From: Kappaphycus alvarezii
Taxonomy: Eukaryota; Rhodophyta; Florideophyceae; Gigartinales; Solieriaceae
Reading direction: 5' to 3'
Assembly (NCBI GenBank): GCA_002205965.3
Contig: NADL03000451.1
Coordinates: 1,054,001 to 1,118,000, forward strand
Length of the DNA: 64,000 nucleotides
Shown here: in pieces, positions 1-11,037 of the stretch
Layout: each line of letters opens with the position of its first letter
Position numbering within the stretch: position 1 is the first letter of the stretch
Translations under genes and position numbers: made by a program
Notes under the pieces: generated by a model
Seen by the model: only the letters and a program-made list of their open reading frames with translations
The model's database searches: none
Told to the model about the DNA's origin: nothing

Positions 1-3000
1 TTGTTGACTAAACCAGACGCTCATGTAAACGAGCTGTTGTCTAATTGTACTATAGATTTATCCATAGGTGCTGTTAAACTATAATATGAAAGAAAATGTC
101 GCTCCGAATTTCCGGAATAGGCTTGTATCCCGATTTGGAGTATTTACGTCTCACTTTTTCTTGTAAAACAGATCAATGCTCTCCGTTGTGAACAGATGAA
201 TAAGCTGGACTAGATTCTTCTTCTGCATGCCCTGTAGATGTAACGACAGTATACCAAGTTAGTGAGGACGAAGAATGCGTACTAAGTAATATGATACTTT
301 GAAAATTAATCACAGGAACATTTATCGTTAAAAACATATCGATTTGGATCCACTAAAATAAATTCTGATTATAGACAGGGCAATTAGTTCTAGATATCCT
401 GAAAACACAACGATTGCCATACTTGTGTGTCTCTCAACTGTAGTATTTGGCATATATGTGTTCCAGGTGAAATTTAGGGACAAAAGTACCGACAAATTAA
501 AAATGGAGAATAAGAACACAAATTTTTATCTGCTTGAAGCACTCTGAGGAAAATGAGGACCTCCGTAAATTGAAGTCCCAAGTAGCGAAACCCGAAAAAA
601 TCCCGTGGAAGAATACCTGACGTACGATGAAAGCTAAATGAAGGCTGTGGGACACGATAAATTAGTATCTCACATAAATTCATCATTGGTTTATTCTAAT
701 CCGAGTTATTCGGATATTAGTCCGAGCAGAGGTGAAAACTAGAGCCACTGCATCGTCCTAGCATAGTTATTCGACATGAACTCGGAAACGAAGTAATAAT
801 TAGATATATTAACATACCTGATATGATAGGGCAACTATTTCATGGTCGCTCAGCTAAGTTTCTATGCCACATCGGAGCACCAAATCCGTCTTCAGTCAAA
901 TAAACTCAGTCGAGCTTTCAAATATTTCGGTAAGCAGAAACTAAAGGACTTCTAGTCCAAAAAAATTACTCACCTTCGTCCACGCAGCTTATTGATCTGT
1001 CGAAGGCGTTTCAGTTCCATTCCATTCACCTTTCGTTATTACATATATTCACGTTCAGTTGGGTGTCGTAAATATATTCATACTGACATAACTAATTAAT
1101 AACCCTATTCGACTAAAACTATTTAGCCGCATGCCCTATTTCAACAGGCTTATCAATGAAGTTGGTAGTAAAGCACCGAAATTTAAGTCTAAATTTGCTA
1201 ACTGCCGATGTTGCGATCAGCGAAAATAGTCTACTTACAGGATAGACTTCCCTGCCGGTGTATTGCTATCGAAATTACATATCCGCTTCTTACTTACATC
1301 GTCAAAGAAATAGATTAAACTCAGCAAACGTTCAAAAGAGAAAAATCTTGGCAAAAATCATTGAAAATCTGGAAGAGATTTAGAAGGGATATAATTTATT
1401 CCAACGTGCTCATCACGCCCCTAATGAATTCCATGTCATGGAATACCGGAAACGTGCATTTTCAAGAGCGAATATTCCTTAGCATTACGTAATTATATGG
1501 CTTCCACGTTCCTCACGTCGTTTACAAAGACATGAATCTCTGACCTTAGGAATTTTCTGAGAATTTTCCCATTGCAAACAGTGTGTGTCGATAGAAACAT
1601 ACTACACGGTAGCTTCGACCTCCTAGTTGAGTTATCATTAGAATAAAAGCCAAATAACAACGCTAGGCAGGCAATTGGCAAATACCGCGATAAAATCAAT
1701 TATGTTTTGTAGGAACCTCTTCTCCTTTGCAACCTCAGTCTATAAGTATCCTTTAAGAAATGGACTAAATCTACAGCCTCGAGGCGTGGGCTTTATTTAG
1801 TTCATCAAGGCCGCTTGAGAAAGAAATTCTTACTACATACAGCGTGCTCCAATCTAAGCTCGAATTTGACGATTGAAAGACACGTATGAAAGTCCGTAGA
1901 GTGGAGGTAGCTACCGCAGTGGAGGTAGCTAACTCTACTGTACGGAATTTCAGACATGAGAGAACGATAGAATACGAAATACAATATAAAACGCGATGAA
2001 ATGGAAATGAGCCTTTCGTATCAACGCGCGCTTTCCTCCTATTATTCGAAGGCTTCTTCAAGGGACTCAGCGGTACCCATGAGAAAAACCTCAGCTATTC
2101 GAAGATAAATAGTGTAAGATTTGAATTGAAAGAAGAATCATCCTCGCCGTTTGAGTTTACAGGATTTATCGTGCATGAGAAGGACGAAATTCTTAAATCG
2201 ACTAAATTGGGTACTTCCGCAAACTCAAGTGCTTACCCGCCGATGTGCCCTTTAAGCTCTTGATATCGATAAAAATTCCATACGTATGTACTTTGAAATC
2301 AATCGTCTCATCTAGGTAGAGCTGTGAAAGAAGTTGTTCGACTCAAATCGCCCTGAAAATGTATGAAAATAGTTAGAAAATGAATTATGCAACCAAAAAC
2401 TGTGCAGATACGCCTTTTTCAAGCCAGAAGGGCATCAATACTATATTTTCCCGATTTTTCTCTACTGTGCCCCTTTTCCTCAGTTGTAACATAATCCGAG
2501 CATGCCCTTGCTAGAATTCTTGAGGATACTAACAGGTAAAAACTCTTTTATAGGTCTGTAATGAGAGCTTAGATACAATTTTAATACTCTAACACGGCTA
2601 TTAACGACATATTTAGGATGTGGAGTTCCCGTGGTGGTTGCTAGAATGGATAAAATTTGGGAGTGATTGGTGGGGGTGATGTAAAATGGAATATGGCAAT
2701 CCAGAATGGATGTTACTATTTGTGCACTAGTACCTGTCTTAATACATCGCTGCGAATTTGGTAGCAAAAATTTTGGTGATATTTCTTTTGCAGGAAGTAA
2801 GAGATTGATCGTAAATCAGTCTAGACTAATGCTCGTTCTGATTTCTTTCATATATAAATTAAACATGAGAAATGACCTAATCAGTTTTTACCGTACCTTT
2901 TGAGGCTATTTTCCCTTAAAGAATTTCATTATTAATTAGAGATCCTGCGCAAATAGGAACTACAGGTTCATACAAGAGAATCAACGGGAATAAAATATGT

Positions 3001-3100
3001 GATTCTGCAGATTTGATTCAATTAGCGCTAGGACATGCTAAATGCTGAAAACCCATGTACTTCACCCAAAAATGATTTCATCTCCTAATAATACTGATAA
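1..3100. other. AT-rich stretch, no gene recognised
   Basis: I recognise no conserved domain on either strand. The longest open frames are short and compositionally unremarkable. A plus-strand frame from about 1798 to 2265 is nearly open (a few stops) and acidic/polar, so it could be the trace of a decayed gene. It includes a short tandem duplication of a 17-18 bp unit at about 1900-1933 (GTGGAGGTAGCTA, twice). Confidence 0.4.
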
Positions 3101-3131
3101 TTATGAATATAGTTAGCAAGCACAAAATTCC

Positions 3132-3458
3132 TTAATGAAGCAAAGAAAAGCTCTCCAGTCCGTGAAAGCCATGCATGATGTCTCCAGTCACGTCCAGTAC
3201 TTTGGGACAATCACTTCTGGTACACGATGTGTTACCGGATAAAATTTCTTGGTAGGTAATCGTCATAGCCCCAGGCCTGGAAAAATCCACCGAAACCCTG
3301 TCATTATACTTCGGCCGTTCGGGCAATACCGAACACGACCAGACATTCGCGCAATGGGTTCTAGAAAAGTGACCGATTTTCTCGGTGTCACCTTTGTGAG
3401 CCTCCTTGAACCCCAGAGGAAGAGCTCGCTGTTTCAACCCATTGACTTTCCTAAACAC
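3132..3458 (-). CDS. unrecognised 108-residue ORF
   Basis: This is an open frame of 108 codons with several Cys and His residues (for example HCANVWSC and CTRSDC). It is one of the few frames above 100 codons in the first 5 kb. I do not recognise the family and see no neighbouring gene that would suggest a role. It may be a fragment of a mobile-element protein or a chance ORF; the Cys pairs are the only feature that stands out. Confidence 0.15.
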   Translation of the reverse strand: MFRKVNGLKQRALPLGFKEAHKGDTEKIGHFSRTHCANVWSCSVLPERPKYNDRVSVDFSRPGAMTITYQEILSGNTSCTRSDCPKVLDVTGDIMHGFHGLESFSLLH

Positions 3459-5039
3459 AACAAAAGATGCGGTTGTCAGAAGAGGACTTGTAGTGAAGAA
3501 AAGTAGAAAGCTTTAACAAAGAGCTGACAGAGGAGGATCCAGGAGAATAAAACTTGGATTATGTCTTTATAGGCAATCTCAAAACTCTTGATATGGGTGC
3601 AATGGACCAGTCATTGAAAAGTATATTTTCCTAGTGTGTCAGGGCAGTATCGAAGTTCCCCCTTTTTTGTTAAGTTAATATTGAAAATAACGAGAGGCAT
3701 GTATTGTGGACCCAGAATAACAACTATTTAAATTTTTTGATTTTCCAACAATGTGCTTTTCGCCACAGTTTAGCCAGAATTTTCGCTGACTGGGGAGCGC
3801 AGCCCGCCAATGAAACTCCTTGCATGGCTGCCAATGACTTTAGTCATCGTTTTGAGGACCCATTACGAGATATTATAGTGTTTATGGTAGACTTATTCCG
3901 AAATTCGTGAGAAATACAAAACGAGCACGGTAAAATTTTCATAACGTCTGAAGAATTCTGCTATTCGCCCACCACTAAAATTGCAGAAAAATGACTCTTT
4001 GGTGAATTCAGTTATGCAAAGCTTCTGCAACATATGGCGCGAAAATTTGCACCAGCTCAGGGCTCGTTAGAATAAATCGCGGTCTCTGCTCTTCGACAGT
4101 TTTACTTCTAGCCTCACGCGAAGAGGGAATCATGGCTGCAGAAGGCCCCAAACAAACAAAAAAACGCACTGAACGCCAAATCGGAGGCAATAGTATCAAC
4201 TGATAGCGGAGGAGAGAATTAACCGATTACAAACGCTCGCAATGAAGTCGGTAGAAGGTCGAAATTTAAGCCAGCAGAGGATATTATCATCGCCCGCGTG
4301 GTTTCTGTGGAAAGATCACACATACCTCCAATTGGGGAGATGCGAGAGCGATTTGAGCTAACTGATGCCAAGGTCGACGGCACCGAACGCGTGTCAACAT
4401 ACGTAACATGGAAGAGCGTCCGGGACAGATAGAAGCGTTTGCAATCGTGTTTAGATCGCAACGATCGGATGGAAGCAGCTATACCGGGTGTTGATAGAGG
4501 GGTTGGGGAGCTAGAGGAGCTTCATGAGCTCAGTGCTGGAGGAACGTCAAGAGTTAGAAAGGGACCAAGAGACAAAGAGTCAGAATACTTTGGAAAGGGA
4601 AGCAGAGAAAGACCATGTAGGCTCTGGAATTCGTTAAATGGCAGCTAACCAACGTGTGGAAGTGTTGGTGGCAAAGCGATGCATTCAGAAGCCGAGTTGT
4701 TTGTCGATTTGGACGGTGGTAGCGGAGTATTGGAACGATGCCAAGTAAACAACTAGGATCGTGTGACCCCGTCAAGGTAGATATACAACTCTTCACATAT
4801 GTACTGACTGCAAGTGACAAATTGGGAATGAAAAAGGATCAGATGGTACAGGAGCGCTTGAAAATGTAGAATCAAGAGCGCCAGGTAATTTGAAGGGAGC
4901 GTGAAATCAAACGCGAAGAGCAGTGCGTTGAAAGACAAGGAAAATATGCTCGAATCAGAGATATTCAAGCGGATGATGGTTTTCTTTAAAGAAGGGTTAT
5001 ATTGGACTGCTGAGAGCAATGGGAAAACTTCAAAGTATC
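3459..5039. other. no clear gene
   Basis: Only short frames are present. A charged plus-strand frame around 4530-4640 (Glu/Lys/Arg-rich, coiled-coil-like) is interrupted by stops and could be a remnant of a gag-like protein. I cannot support a gene here. Confidence 0.3.
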
Positions 5040-6110
5040 GTGGCTAAGTCCTTCGCTCCGGCCTCACCCCTCGCTCTGTTCGGTCCTGCGGCCCGTTCTG
5101 CAGAATTTTCGCTCCGCCGCCTCAAGCGATCCATTTAAGTTCTCTAGCAATCTTCGTATACTGTGAGATGGGTGGCATGTTGGGCCATGTGACAAACTCT
5201 TGTAATCTCGGTGAGCTGCAGTGGAAGGAGATTTTATAGCCTTGTAGGCATGACTTAGCGTTGTATGTAGCGTTGCTAAGACGAAAAAAGCCAATGGGAG
5301 CCTCGCTCACTTTAAACGTTCGCTTGAATTCCATAGCAGTCCAGAAGAGCTCGAGCTATTTCAACATCCACCCCACTGTTACGCGCGCACCAAGCATGGA
5401 TTCGTTGAACTTCTTCTGGTCCTCGTTGAGAGACATTTGGAATGCAATAAAAATATTATCGCGGCTGTTATAGCCAGAGCCTCCACACAGACGACATGTG
5501 CTGCCACTAAATGAGAACAGCCATGATAGCTGCTCGTCTATTGCATATCCACTGTGCAGGGCCCAGTTATGCCTTCTTCATTCCAGAGGGCCAAATAAGT
5601 GCACAAAAATACCGTCCACCGTTGTCAATATTTGGTATTTGAGACTTGGCTTACGTTTTTGGTCGCTGTAGACGACGTTTTGGAGATTATTCCATTTCGG
5701 GCGGGCAATCGAAATCACAGTTCCATCGATGAACTTAATGCAATTCGGTAAGGCGTGTCTTATTTTTTACAGCTAAACTATAGCGAACAACAATCTCCCC
5801 AATGTAGGGCGTTTGCCAAGGTCCAGTAACAAGGTTTCCATGCCTGTTGAGTATGAGTTCTACTTCTCCCAAAGTATCTCTGATATCTGCGAGCTATGCT
5901 TCCGAAGAATGGTTCTACGTCTCGACATTGGAAGGTTGTTGTCATTCTTTTATGTACAACACAAAGAGAAAGGAGGGGTGTTGTAGAGTACTGGTTTCGC
6001 GCATTGCCCAACATGCGTGGGGTTAGGAGTGTAGATAGATGTAGTTGCTCGTTCTTCAGAAAACGAAAGAAAGAAAGACAGTTCTCGTCATTTAAGTTGG
6101 TAAACATGTC
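5040..6110 (-). pseudogene. PIF/Harbinger-like (DDE_Tnp_4) transposase remnant
   Basis: Reading the minus strand from about 6107 to 5064 across several frames gives the pattern of a Harbinger-type nuclease. First comes an N-terminal helical part resembling the 'Y-x-x-R--DLE--FG-S' region of these transposases. The first catalytic block FIDGTV follows near 5720, then the conserved RPKWN and YSDQKR-like stretch, and later a C-terminal block (SERG-HWLFSS) matching the usual 'VEWGFGKI' region. Stops and frame changes occur throughout, so the protein is not made as read. This family cuts and pastes DNA with a D-D-E active site together with a Myb-like partner, which I do not see here. Terminal inverted repeats were not found by eye, so the limits are those of the coding trace. 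Confidence 0.55.
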
Positions 6111-7112
6111 GAATTTTTTTGTGCAATTTGATGTGTTCTAGAGACATGAGTATGGTATTTCCTGCACCACCAGATATATTCTTGAAGGATTAGAGAGGGG
6201 TAAAAGATCGCGTTCGGCTAGAGATTGACGCTGTTGAAACGGGATTAAAGTTAGAGCCCTCTACTTGCGGACGTGCCTTCTGCAGCAGGGCGTTGCGTTG
6301 CTTCAAATTGAAACAGCTTACGTTGGGAGGGAGGCTTACGTCTGTAACACTCATGGCTATTACTCATGTGCCGAACCGTAAATGTGGTTTACCATCTACG
6401 CCCATCCAGCGTGCGTAATGTTCAAAATTTCATGCCAAATATGGAGTTGCAGAACAGTTGCAGAATTCTGCTTTGCCGTAAACTGTGTTTTCTCCTGAAT
6501 GTTCCTCTTTCAGCATGACGACAAACAATTATTAAACAAATTATGATTATTGACAAAATGGTCAGGATTCGTGAATCTCCAAAATGTTAATTCCTTAGTC
6601 ACGTGTCCTTGCTCTATTGGTCGATAGACTCTTTGAAGAGCTTCCCAGCAGGGCACCATTTTTTTGCTCTCCACTGATGTACTGTGCCGTAACACCGTAC
6701 TGTACAGCGGGGAATTTTTGGGTTATTTTAATGCATGGAAGATGTGGTCGGTTATATCCACGCGGCTAATGCGTTATGCGGGATAAGTCGTCGCTGATGG
6801 GTAACACTACAGTACCGTACATGATCTTCCTTACAGAGCCGTTGCTGTACTTTACAGTAATACGATAGAAAAAGGGAGTGCATCATCCCATGGATCGTGT
6901 CCCTGCTCTCATGCGCTCGATGCTGTGTTTGTGTATAATCCTGTGCAGTACGGTGGCAATTTCAATCGCAGATTCACCGGCAGAAATCCCGCAGCGCTTA
7001 ACACGGATTTCGAACTCGGAACACTAGTCAACTTCATCCTCCCCTCCGCCTGTCAAACTTGCCACTTGCTAACTTTCTTGATATGCACCACCCCCTCATT
7101 CCCTAGCCCATT
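6111..7112. other. intergenic region upstream of lipin
   Basis: No gene is recognised. Short TAC/GTA palindromic bits (around 6690-6700 and 6810-6870) belong to the dispersed GTAC-type repeats. Pyrimidine-rich sequence at about 7030-7110 immediately precedes the lipin start and may hold its 5' untranslated region. Confidence 0.35.
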
Positions 7113-9769
7113 ATGTCTGCCTATGTCGGCAAACTATTCACAAGTCTCTTCAGCTCTTGAGTTCAACACAGCAACCCTCTCCGGTGCTATTGATATTGTC
7201 GTGGTCGAGGATGATACTGGACGTCGCAAACTGCTCTCCTTTCCATGTCCGATTCGGAAAGCTGCAGCTCCTTAAATCTCGAGGATCCCGGTTCAAATAG
7301 GCTTAATGGTCATCGCACCCCCTCCGCATGTTGCTTTGGCGCTGCAGGTGAGGCCTATTTTTACAACCCCAAGCAAAAAGCCCGGATGATGACCACTTGA
7401 TTCCATCCCCGAGCGCCTCTGTGCCAGGGCGCCTTGAAATCACTGATCCAGATCTAGCGATCCCTGTCCGTTCTGCTACGGTCCCTCTCGAGTGGCCAAT
7501 CCGCTCTTTGCTGTCGGTGCACAGAATCTAGATCATACCTCAAAGGAGATGTCGGCCGATAACATACCTTCTGTGAAGAGCCATGTTGTGGAAACTACGG
7601 CTACGGATCATCCCTTCGGCTATATTTCTGATTCAGAGGTTGAACTTACCCGTAACGAACGCGCTGGTACCACCGAAGCTGTCGATGAGCCTCGTTCCCC
7701 ACCGTTATTTCCCTCGAGAAGAAAATGGTCTGCAACAACAGTTGCACAGAATCCACCGGTTGCTCAGATCAAATCGCGACACGATTCGGACAAAGTCAGT
7801 GATACCACAGTGGTGCCCGATAAGAAAGAAAAGACAGCCATGGAACAAGGCGAGCCATTGAGTTCTGGGGATGACCAAAATTCAGCCTTGTTTGGTTTAC
7901 CGTCCTCACCGTCTGCTGCACATCATGGAGTTCATCCTTCTGACTATTCAAACTCAGATCAACAGCACTTAGGCGAGTCAGAAAAGCGCGACGTTTTCTC
8001 GGGTATTGCTAATGGTGAAGATTCGCTATCTGTACCGAAGTCTATGAATGACGTTGTCGGGGGAGGAGGCGAAGCTCGAATGCGAAGTGTTGATGGTTAT
8101 GATGCGGATGAAGATAACCATGAGGATTTGCAGGACTTACAGGATCAGGTAGCTTTGGTTTTGGCGAGGCCAAAGTCGTTGACCTATCCAAAAAGAGGTG
8201 AGATACCTGAAAGCAACAGTAATTCTGCGGACACAATTCCGGGCTTGCAGACTGACAGAAAAGAATTGGCTGAGGACGGCATAGTCGCAATGTCACTCTG
8301 TGGGAAGCTTATCCGAGCTGATATGGACGAGGACCATATAATGGAACTTTTCGAGCGCCACAAAAGTAACTTACGAAGAGTTTTCATCTAACCCAACTTA
8401 CTGAATGACCCGTCGTTACTATTTCGAATAGATGATCGACTGGTTGAGCTCAAAGTCGCAGCACCGTTTATATTTTCAGTACTGGCATTTAACATGAGAA
8501 TGGATATGGATATGCTGGCTCGGATCACTGCTCCTGAGTTAAAGGAGGAAACCGCAAAATCGCCTCCCACGCCATCTCGGAGGTTCGGATGGTTTGGATG
8601 GGCATCTGCACCGGTTGTGGAGAACCACTACTGGAGAAGAAGATCTCGATGCACTGGAATCCTCCAAAGCACGGAAAAGACTGGTGAGGACGTTGTCGCG
8701 AGGATAGAAAAGCTAAACCAGGAGAAGCCAATTAACGATGGGCGCGATGGGAGCTTATGGAGAAGGGGTTGAGGTGAAAAGTGCAGACTCTGAACATGGG
8801 AACCCGGCGGTCCATGTCGTCATATCTGAGCAAGAACGAAACGAAAGTCGGTACGTGCAGCTCTTGAAGATTCTCAGTCAGACCCTAGATCAGAAGATTC
8901 CAACCATCAGCAAGAGATCCGCCAGCAAGAAGAAACGTTAGTCTCTTTTCAGAGTTAGACCCGAGTGTCTTTCACTTCGACCGACTTCAGAAGAGTAAAA
9001 CGCACTAGATCTGAAACCTGGTGCAAACAGTGTGCGTTTTTCGTGGAAGCTAGTTCGGTGGAGCTTAAACTGTAGAATTTTTTTGTGGAGCTGCCACACG
9101 AAGATAGTAATTTCAGATGTAGATGAACTATCACGAGAAGCGATGTGTCGGACATCTTCTGCCGGCTGTTGGACGGGATTGGAGCCAAGTAGGGGTTGCA
9201 GGATTTGTATACTCAGATTGAAAAGACGGATACAAGACGCTTTACCTTACAGCTAGGCCAATAGGACAAGCGAGTCAGACCCGTGCTTTTTGCACAACGT
9301 AACTCAAGGGAGTGCAAAGCTGCCAACGGACCTGTACTGATGAGTCCGAAACAGGCTGGTGGAAAGTTTACCAGAGAGGTAATACGTCGAAAACCGCAAG
9401 AATTCAAGATTGGAGCGCTTCGAGAAGTTCGGAGCTTATTTTCACCTGAATACAACCCGTTTTCATGCGGGCTTTGGAAATCGGGAAACAGACGTGATAT
9501 CATACAGAGCTGTAGGACTGATTCCACAGAGAATCTTTGTGGTGAACCGAAAGGTGAACTGGTTGTAATGAAGGCAAAATACGAAAGCACCGCGTCGTAC
9601 GTTCGTTGCAAGATTTGGTGGAGAGTGTTTTTCCTGACATATCTGGGCAAGATGGGTTTGCCAAAATTAAGGCGAGACTGAGAGTGCAGAGTGCAACGTA
9701 CAATGACTGGAACTACTGGAAGGATCTCTGCCGGAAATCGACCTTGATGAATTGCTGGGATTAAAGTAA
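7113..9769 (+). CDS. lipin / phosphatidate phosphatase (frame-broken)
   Basis: Lipins (Pah1/Smp2 type, Mg-dependent PA phosphatases) dephosphorylate phosphatidate to diacylglycerol for storage-lipid and membrane-lipid synthesis, working at the ER and in the nucleus. The start at 7113 gives MSAYVGKLF, followed by the N-LIP signature (TATLSGAIDIVVVE, then FHVRFGKLQLL and GAAGEAYF). A long acidic/serine-rich middle runs from about 7490 to 8250 and includes a SDSEVE motif. A lipin middle block follows (AMSLCGKLI, then NDPSLLFRI and VAAPFIFSVLAF). The C-LIP/HAD domain begins near 9020, with motif I (VISDVD, 9107-9124) and later LTARPIGQA, GPVLMSP, RKPQEFKI, GFGNRETDV and RKGEL. The stop is at 9767. 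The implied length of about 885 codons fits the family. About a dozen single-base frame breaks interrupt it, one falling right inside DxDxT at about 9125, while the residues around them stay conserved. Either these are sequence errors or the gene died very recently. The family call is firm; the functional state is not. Confidence 0.85.
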
Positions 9770-10035
9770 GGACTTTGCGGGTCAGTCTACAATGTGCTTA
9801 GGCATCTGCAAACTAAGGCCTCCAGTTGAAAGATTGTCGAGACAATTTCGATAGCAGTAGTGTAAATGCGCATCAGTGGAGCAGATGCGCATGACAAGAG
9901 CAGAAATGATGCTGAGGACAACGGGTCAGCGGTTTAAGCGTAAACGCATGGTGAATAATATGGCTTGAAAGCACCGTCACACTTTATGAAATCGACTCGT
10001 GGTCTGCTCTAGGTTTACAAGGCACGTTTACATTT
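9770..10035. other. short intergenic gap 3' of lipin
   Basis: No gene or element is recognised between the lipin stop and the GTAC repeat cluster. A small internal duplication (GCGCATCAGTGGAGCAGATGCGCAT, two near-copies of GATGCGCAT) lies at about 9866-9892. Confidence 0.3.
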
Positions 10036-10136
10036 ACTGTACTGTACAGTACATGCCATATCATACCTGTACAGTACAGTACAGTACAGTACAGTATGAT
10101 GCGGATGTTAATGTCACGTACCGTACTGTACAGTAC
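10036..10136. repeat. GTAC/CTGTACAG palindromic simple repeat
   Basis: The stretch has repeated units of ACAGT/ACTGT that read as overlapping palindromes (CTGTACAG). One block is a run of about six ACAGT units (10069-10096) and others flank it. The same unit recurs near 17330, 42835, 46045, 47860, 54300, 55740 and 58910. Confidence 0.8.
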
Positions 10137-10219
10137 GCACAATGCAGCTCCGGAAATGCTCATGTTCTGGACAGTCATACATACCTTTGAGACTTTCAAG
10201 TGCGCCAATAGCCAGTCAG

Positions 10220-10462
10220 TAAAGATGAGAAAGGGTCGGAGCCTGCCTCCCCCAGGACTCCGGTGGCGAGGACGCCACTCCCTTTATTTTATATGCTCCC
10301 CGAGCTCACCCGACGGCGGGTCGGTAGCCCTCAGGGAATGCATCCCATGTCATGCTGACACTAGGGCTAATGTAATTACTGGTCCCTCCAGCCGGACCCG
10401 GCTTTGCCCCTCTGTGGGCACATTTCAGTACAGCTAGCGGCGCACACAAGTGGTCTCTATCA
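10220..10462 (-). repeat. copia 3' LTR
   Basis: This 243-bp LTR is identical to the copy at 15424-15666. On the minus strand it carries a TATA-like box (TATAAAATAAA, about 10283-10294), a likely promoter in the 5' copy. The outer flank holds the GTCAG target duplication at 10215-10219. Confidence 0.95.
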
Positions 10463-10475
10463 CCCCTCCTCGCCG
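10463..10475 (-). other. polypurine tract of the copia element
   Basis: On the minus strand a purine-rich run (GGCGAGGAGGGG) directly abuts the start of the 3' LTR. This is where plus-strand DNA synthesis would be primed. Confidence 0.75.
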
Positions 10476-10571
10476 CTAGCCCAACAAAGCACCTCTCAAT
10501 AAGTGCAAGAAGCAATACTCACAGCAACCTCATCGTTGACACACCCGCCTATCTGAGATGATGAAAACTCA

Positions 10572-10650
10572 AAAATAAAGTTGATCACAGTGCACACACT
10601 GGAATTGAACTCACTTAAATCTATTTCAGAAACACTCCCAAACCAACTAG
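10572..10650 (-). other. tRNA-like A/B box segment in copia 3' region (possible SINE head)
   Basis: On the minus strand the segment contains an A-box-like TGGCCTAGTTGG and, about 35 bp later, a B-box-like GAGTTCAATTCC, the spacing of an internal RNA polymerase III promoter. A full cloverleaf does not form, so this is not a normal tRNA gene. A similar A-box context (TGTGGCCTAATGGG) occurs at 39670. It may be a tRNA-derived SINE fragment carried by the element, or coincidence. Confidence 0.3.
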
Positions 10651-10849
10651 GCCACAAGTTCTTCAAATATTTGCCATTCAAATTGAATATCCCAAGATAG
10701 GCCACGTGTAACCATAATCATGAATTCCAATTAAATCTGGAGGGTTTCAGAGGGTCTGGTATAAAAGGGTCCCGCAAAATTTGCACTAACGTGAACTGTT
10801 CGCAGTGAACCCTGAAGTGACTGACCGCTGTAGCGAATTGAGGGCCAAA

Positions 10850-10871
10850 CCACACCCGGAAACGGGTGTGG
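10850..10871. repeat. perfect 9-bp hairpin with GAAA loop
   Basis: CCACACCCG and CGGGTGTGG are exact reverse complements separated by GAAA. It lies in the 3' non-coding part of the copia element, between the RNase H stop and the 3' LTR. In the element's own transcript the loop would read UUUC. Confidence 0.6.
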
Positions 10872-11037
10872 GGAGGAAGAGGTGTTGTCCACGAAAGTGT
10901 AATTCCCCGTCACTGAAGGTACCGCAGCCAAAGAGGCAAAAGGCCTAGCCATAAAAGTTAGACGTTACCTTTTGCTCTTCTTTTGCAGCAAATCCAAATT
11001 CCAAAGGCACTTTCGTTGAGTGTATCACTTCGAACTT

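Noticed and set aside
7113..9769. Introns in lipin as the cause of the frame changes
   Set aside because: Conserved residues continue across the breaks within one or a few bases; there is no room for introns and no GT-AG pairs bracket inserted sequence.
10036..10136. CRISPR-like array suggested by repeated short units
   Set aside because: Units are contiguous simple repeats without spacers, and the genome is eukaryotic.
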